Shown: positions 63,253 through 64,000 of the stretch, one piece after another
Layout of the letters: every line of letters starts with the position of its first letter
Numbering within the stretch: position 1 is the stretch's first letter
NCBI RefSeq assembly: GCF_003865345.1
Contig: NZ_RMVE01000001.1
Span: forward strand, 372,001 to 436,000
DNA: 64,000 nucleotides
From: Nonlabens xiamenensis
Lineage (GTDB): Bacteria; Bacteroidota; Bacteroidia; Flavobacteriales; Flavobacteriaceae
Direction: 5' to 3'
Position numbers and translations under genes: made by a program
Notes under the pieces: generated by a model
Told to the model about the DNA's origin: nothing
The model's input: only the letters and a program-made list of their open reading frames with translations
Databases searched by the model: none

Positions 63253-64000
63253 TTGCGTCTTCCCAGTTTTTCTGAACCACATAATTTGAAATAGATTTTT
63301 CAATGAGATTATTTACTATGTTATATCGTTGTCGTGAAGAAAACTCTTTAAGAAAATTATTTTCTGCATCTTCCCAAATATCCCACCCCAATTGAAATAT
63401 GTAGTGCAGTTCTGAAACATCTTCGAAATTTTGGGGATATAGTTTTGTTAAATTACAATAACTGATATCGATTTTTGAATGCCTTATTTCCAATAGAGGT
63501 AAAGAGGATAAATGTAAAAGCTTGTTAAATTCGTCTACAATCTCTATGCTTTTTGAATTTAAAAAATCTAATGACACATTAATACGACTTCTGGTCGCTG
63601 GATGTGTTTGCGAATCAGGATGTTCAGGAGCTATATAACCCAAATAAGTGTTAGATGAATTATTAACATATTGAGCAGCAAATAAATCTGCAAAATATTC
63701 CATTGTATGATTCAAGTATCTACTTGTTTCATCATCATTAGGTTGATTGATAGAGTATTTTTTAAGGAGCATTTTTTTGCTAATATTAAGTTGATTATCA
63801 ACAAAATGTCCAAGCTCATGATATAAGACAACACTAGATAAATAATCTCGAGACAAGATTTTTGGGAGAGATATTTGAATGAGTTTCTTTGAAATTTTTA
63901 ATCCATACTTATTGTTGATGAATTGGTTTAATAATTCAAAAGACTCTTCACTCAAAGTAGTCTCAAGATAAAAATCAGTTTTTTTATTTGATAGCGAGGT
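63245..64000 (-). CDS. HExxH zinc metalloprotease, incomplete at the window edge
   Basis: At least 251 residues visible, open to the edge. The motif YHELGHFVD near 45 residues from the first visible in-frame TTG (63955) and HTMEYFADLFAAQY about 35 residues further give a typical gluzincin pair of His ligands and a third Glu. No membrane segment is seen. The frame remains open beyond 63955, so the true start lies outside the window. The 3' end overlaps the dCTP-deaminase-like gene by 8 bp, suggesting co-expression. Confidence 0.65.
   Translation of the reverse strand, partial: TSLSNKKTDFYLETTLSEESFELLNQFINNKYGLKISKKLIQISLPKILSRDYLSSVVLYHELGHFVDNQLNISKKMLLKKYSINQPNDDETSRYLNHTMEYFADLFAAQYVNNSSNTYLGYIAPEHPDSQTHPATRSRINVSLDFLNSKSIEIVDEFNKLLHLSSLPLLEIRHSKIDISYCNLTKLYPQNFEDVSELHYIFQLGWDIWEDAENNFLKEFSSRQRYNIVNNLIEKSISNYVVQKNWEDANE

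Overview
The window looks like a chromosomal segment of a marine Flavobacteriaceae (Bacteroidetes). The evidence is a SprE/PorW-like gliding/type IX secretion lipoprotein beside a bactofilin, several flavobacterial families of unknown function next to purD, and flavobacterial -7 boxes (TAnnTTTG) 15-25 nt upstream of at least twelve starts. Shine-Dalgarno sequences are not apparent. No rRNA, tRNA, transposase or CRISPR array was seen. The genus cannot be named from the sequence alone.

Layout. 0-9.2 kb: bactofilin (partial), SprE-like lipoprotein, an ABC transporter pair, a ferredoxin-type reductase, both subunits of a 3-oxoacid CoA-transferase, and an M23-domain protein. 9.2-13.7 kb: a first polysaccharide cluster (UDP-glucuronate decarboxylase, lipid-carrier sugar transferase, GT2, CapK/PaaK-like). 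13.7-28 kb: mostly housekeeping (purD, membrane proteins, GT9, a giant alpha-2-macroglobulin lipoprotein, trpS, a GT4). 28-43 kb: a second, larger surface-polysaccharide locus with SGNH and WcaF-like proteins, a polyprenyl-phosphate sugar synthase/GT-C cassette, two Wzy/WaaL-like proteins, Wzx, a kinase-like/methyltransferase fusion, GDP-fucose synthesis (gmd, fcl), rfbD and a Wzz-like protein. 43-47.7 kb: a nucleosidase-like protein, GH3, M23 and tatA.

47.7-57 kb holds a same-strand membrane-stress cluster: YjfI-like, PspA, YqiJ-like, flotillin (YqiK-like) and a 1636-aa AAA ATPase. A divergent XRE regulator lies beyond paired palindromic operators. From about 58.2 kb the sequence is AT-rich and accessory. 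It carries a bacterial ubiquitin-like conjugation operon (two Ubl repeats fused to E2, JAB protease fused to E1, and a small Cys-rich protein), an XRE/ImmA pair, a dCTP-deaminase-like protein and a HExxH metalloprotease truncated by the window edge. This end resembles a defence island.

The most striking sequence signal is not a gene. A perfect 14-bp palindrome, GCTTTCGCGAAAGC, occurs 13 times, 12 of them inside genes, where it encodes AFAKA, FRES or LSRKR. It is absent from the accessory right end and from the core of the large polysaccharide locus. A second signal is a pair of structured intergenic elements (25751-25836 and 52681-52825) that share conserved blocks but have unrelated, internally complementary hairpins, as expected of a structured RNA family.
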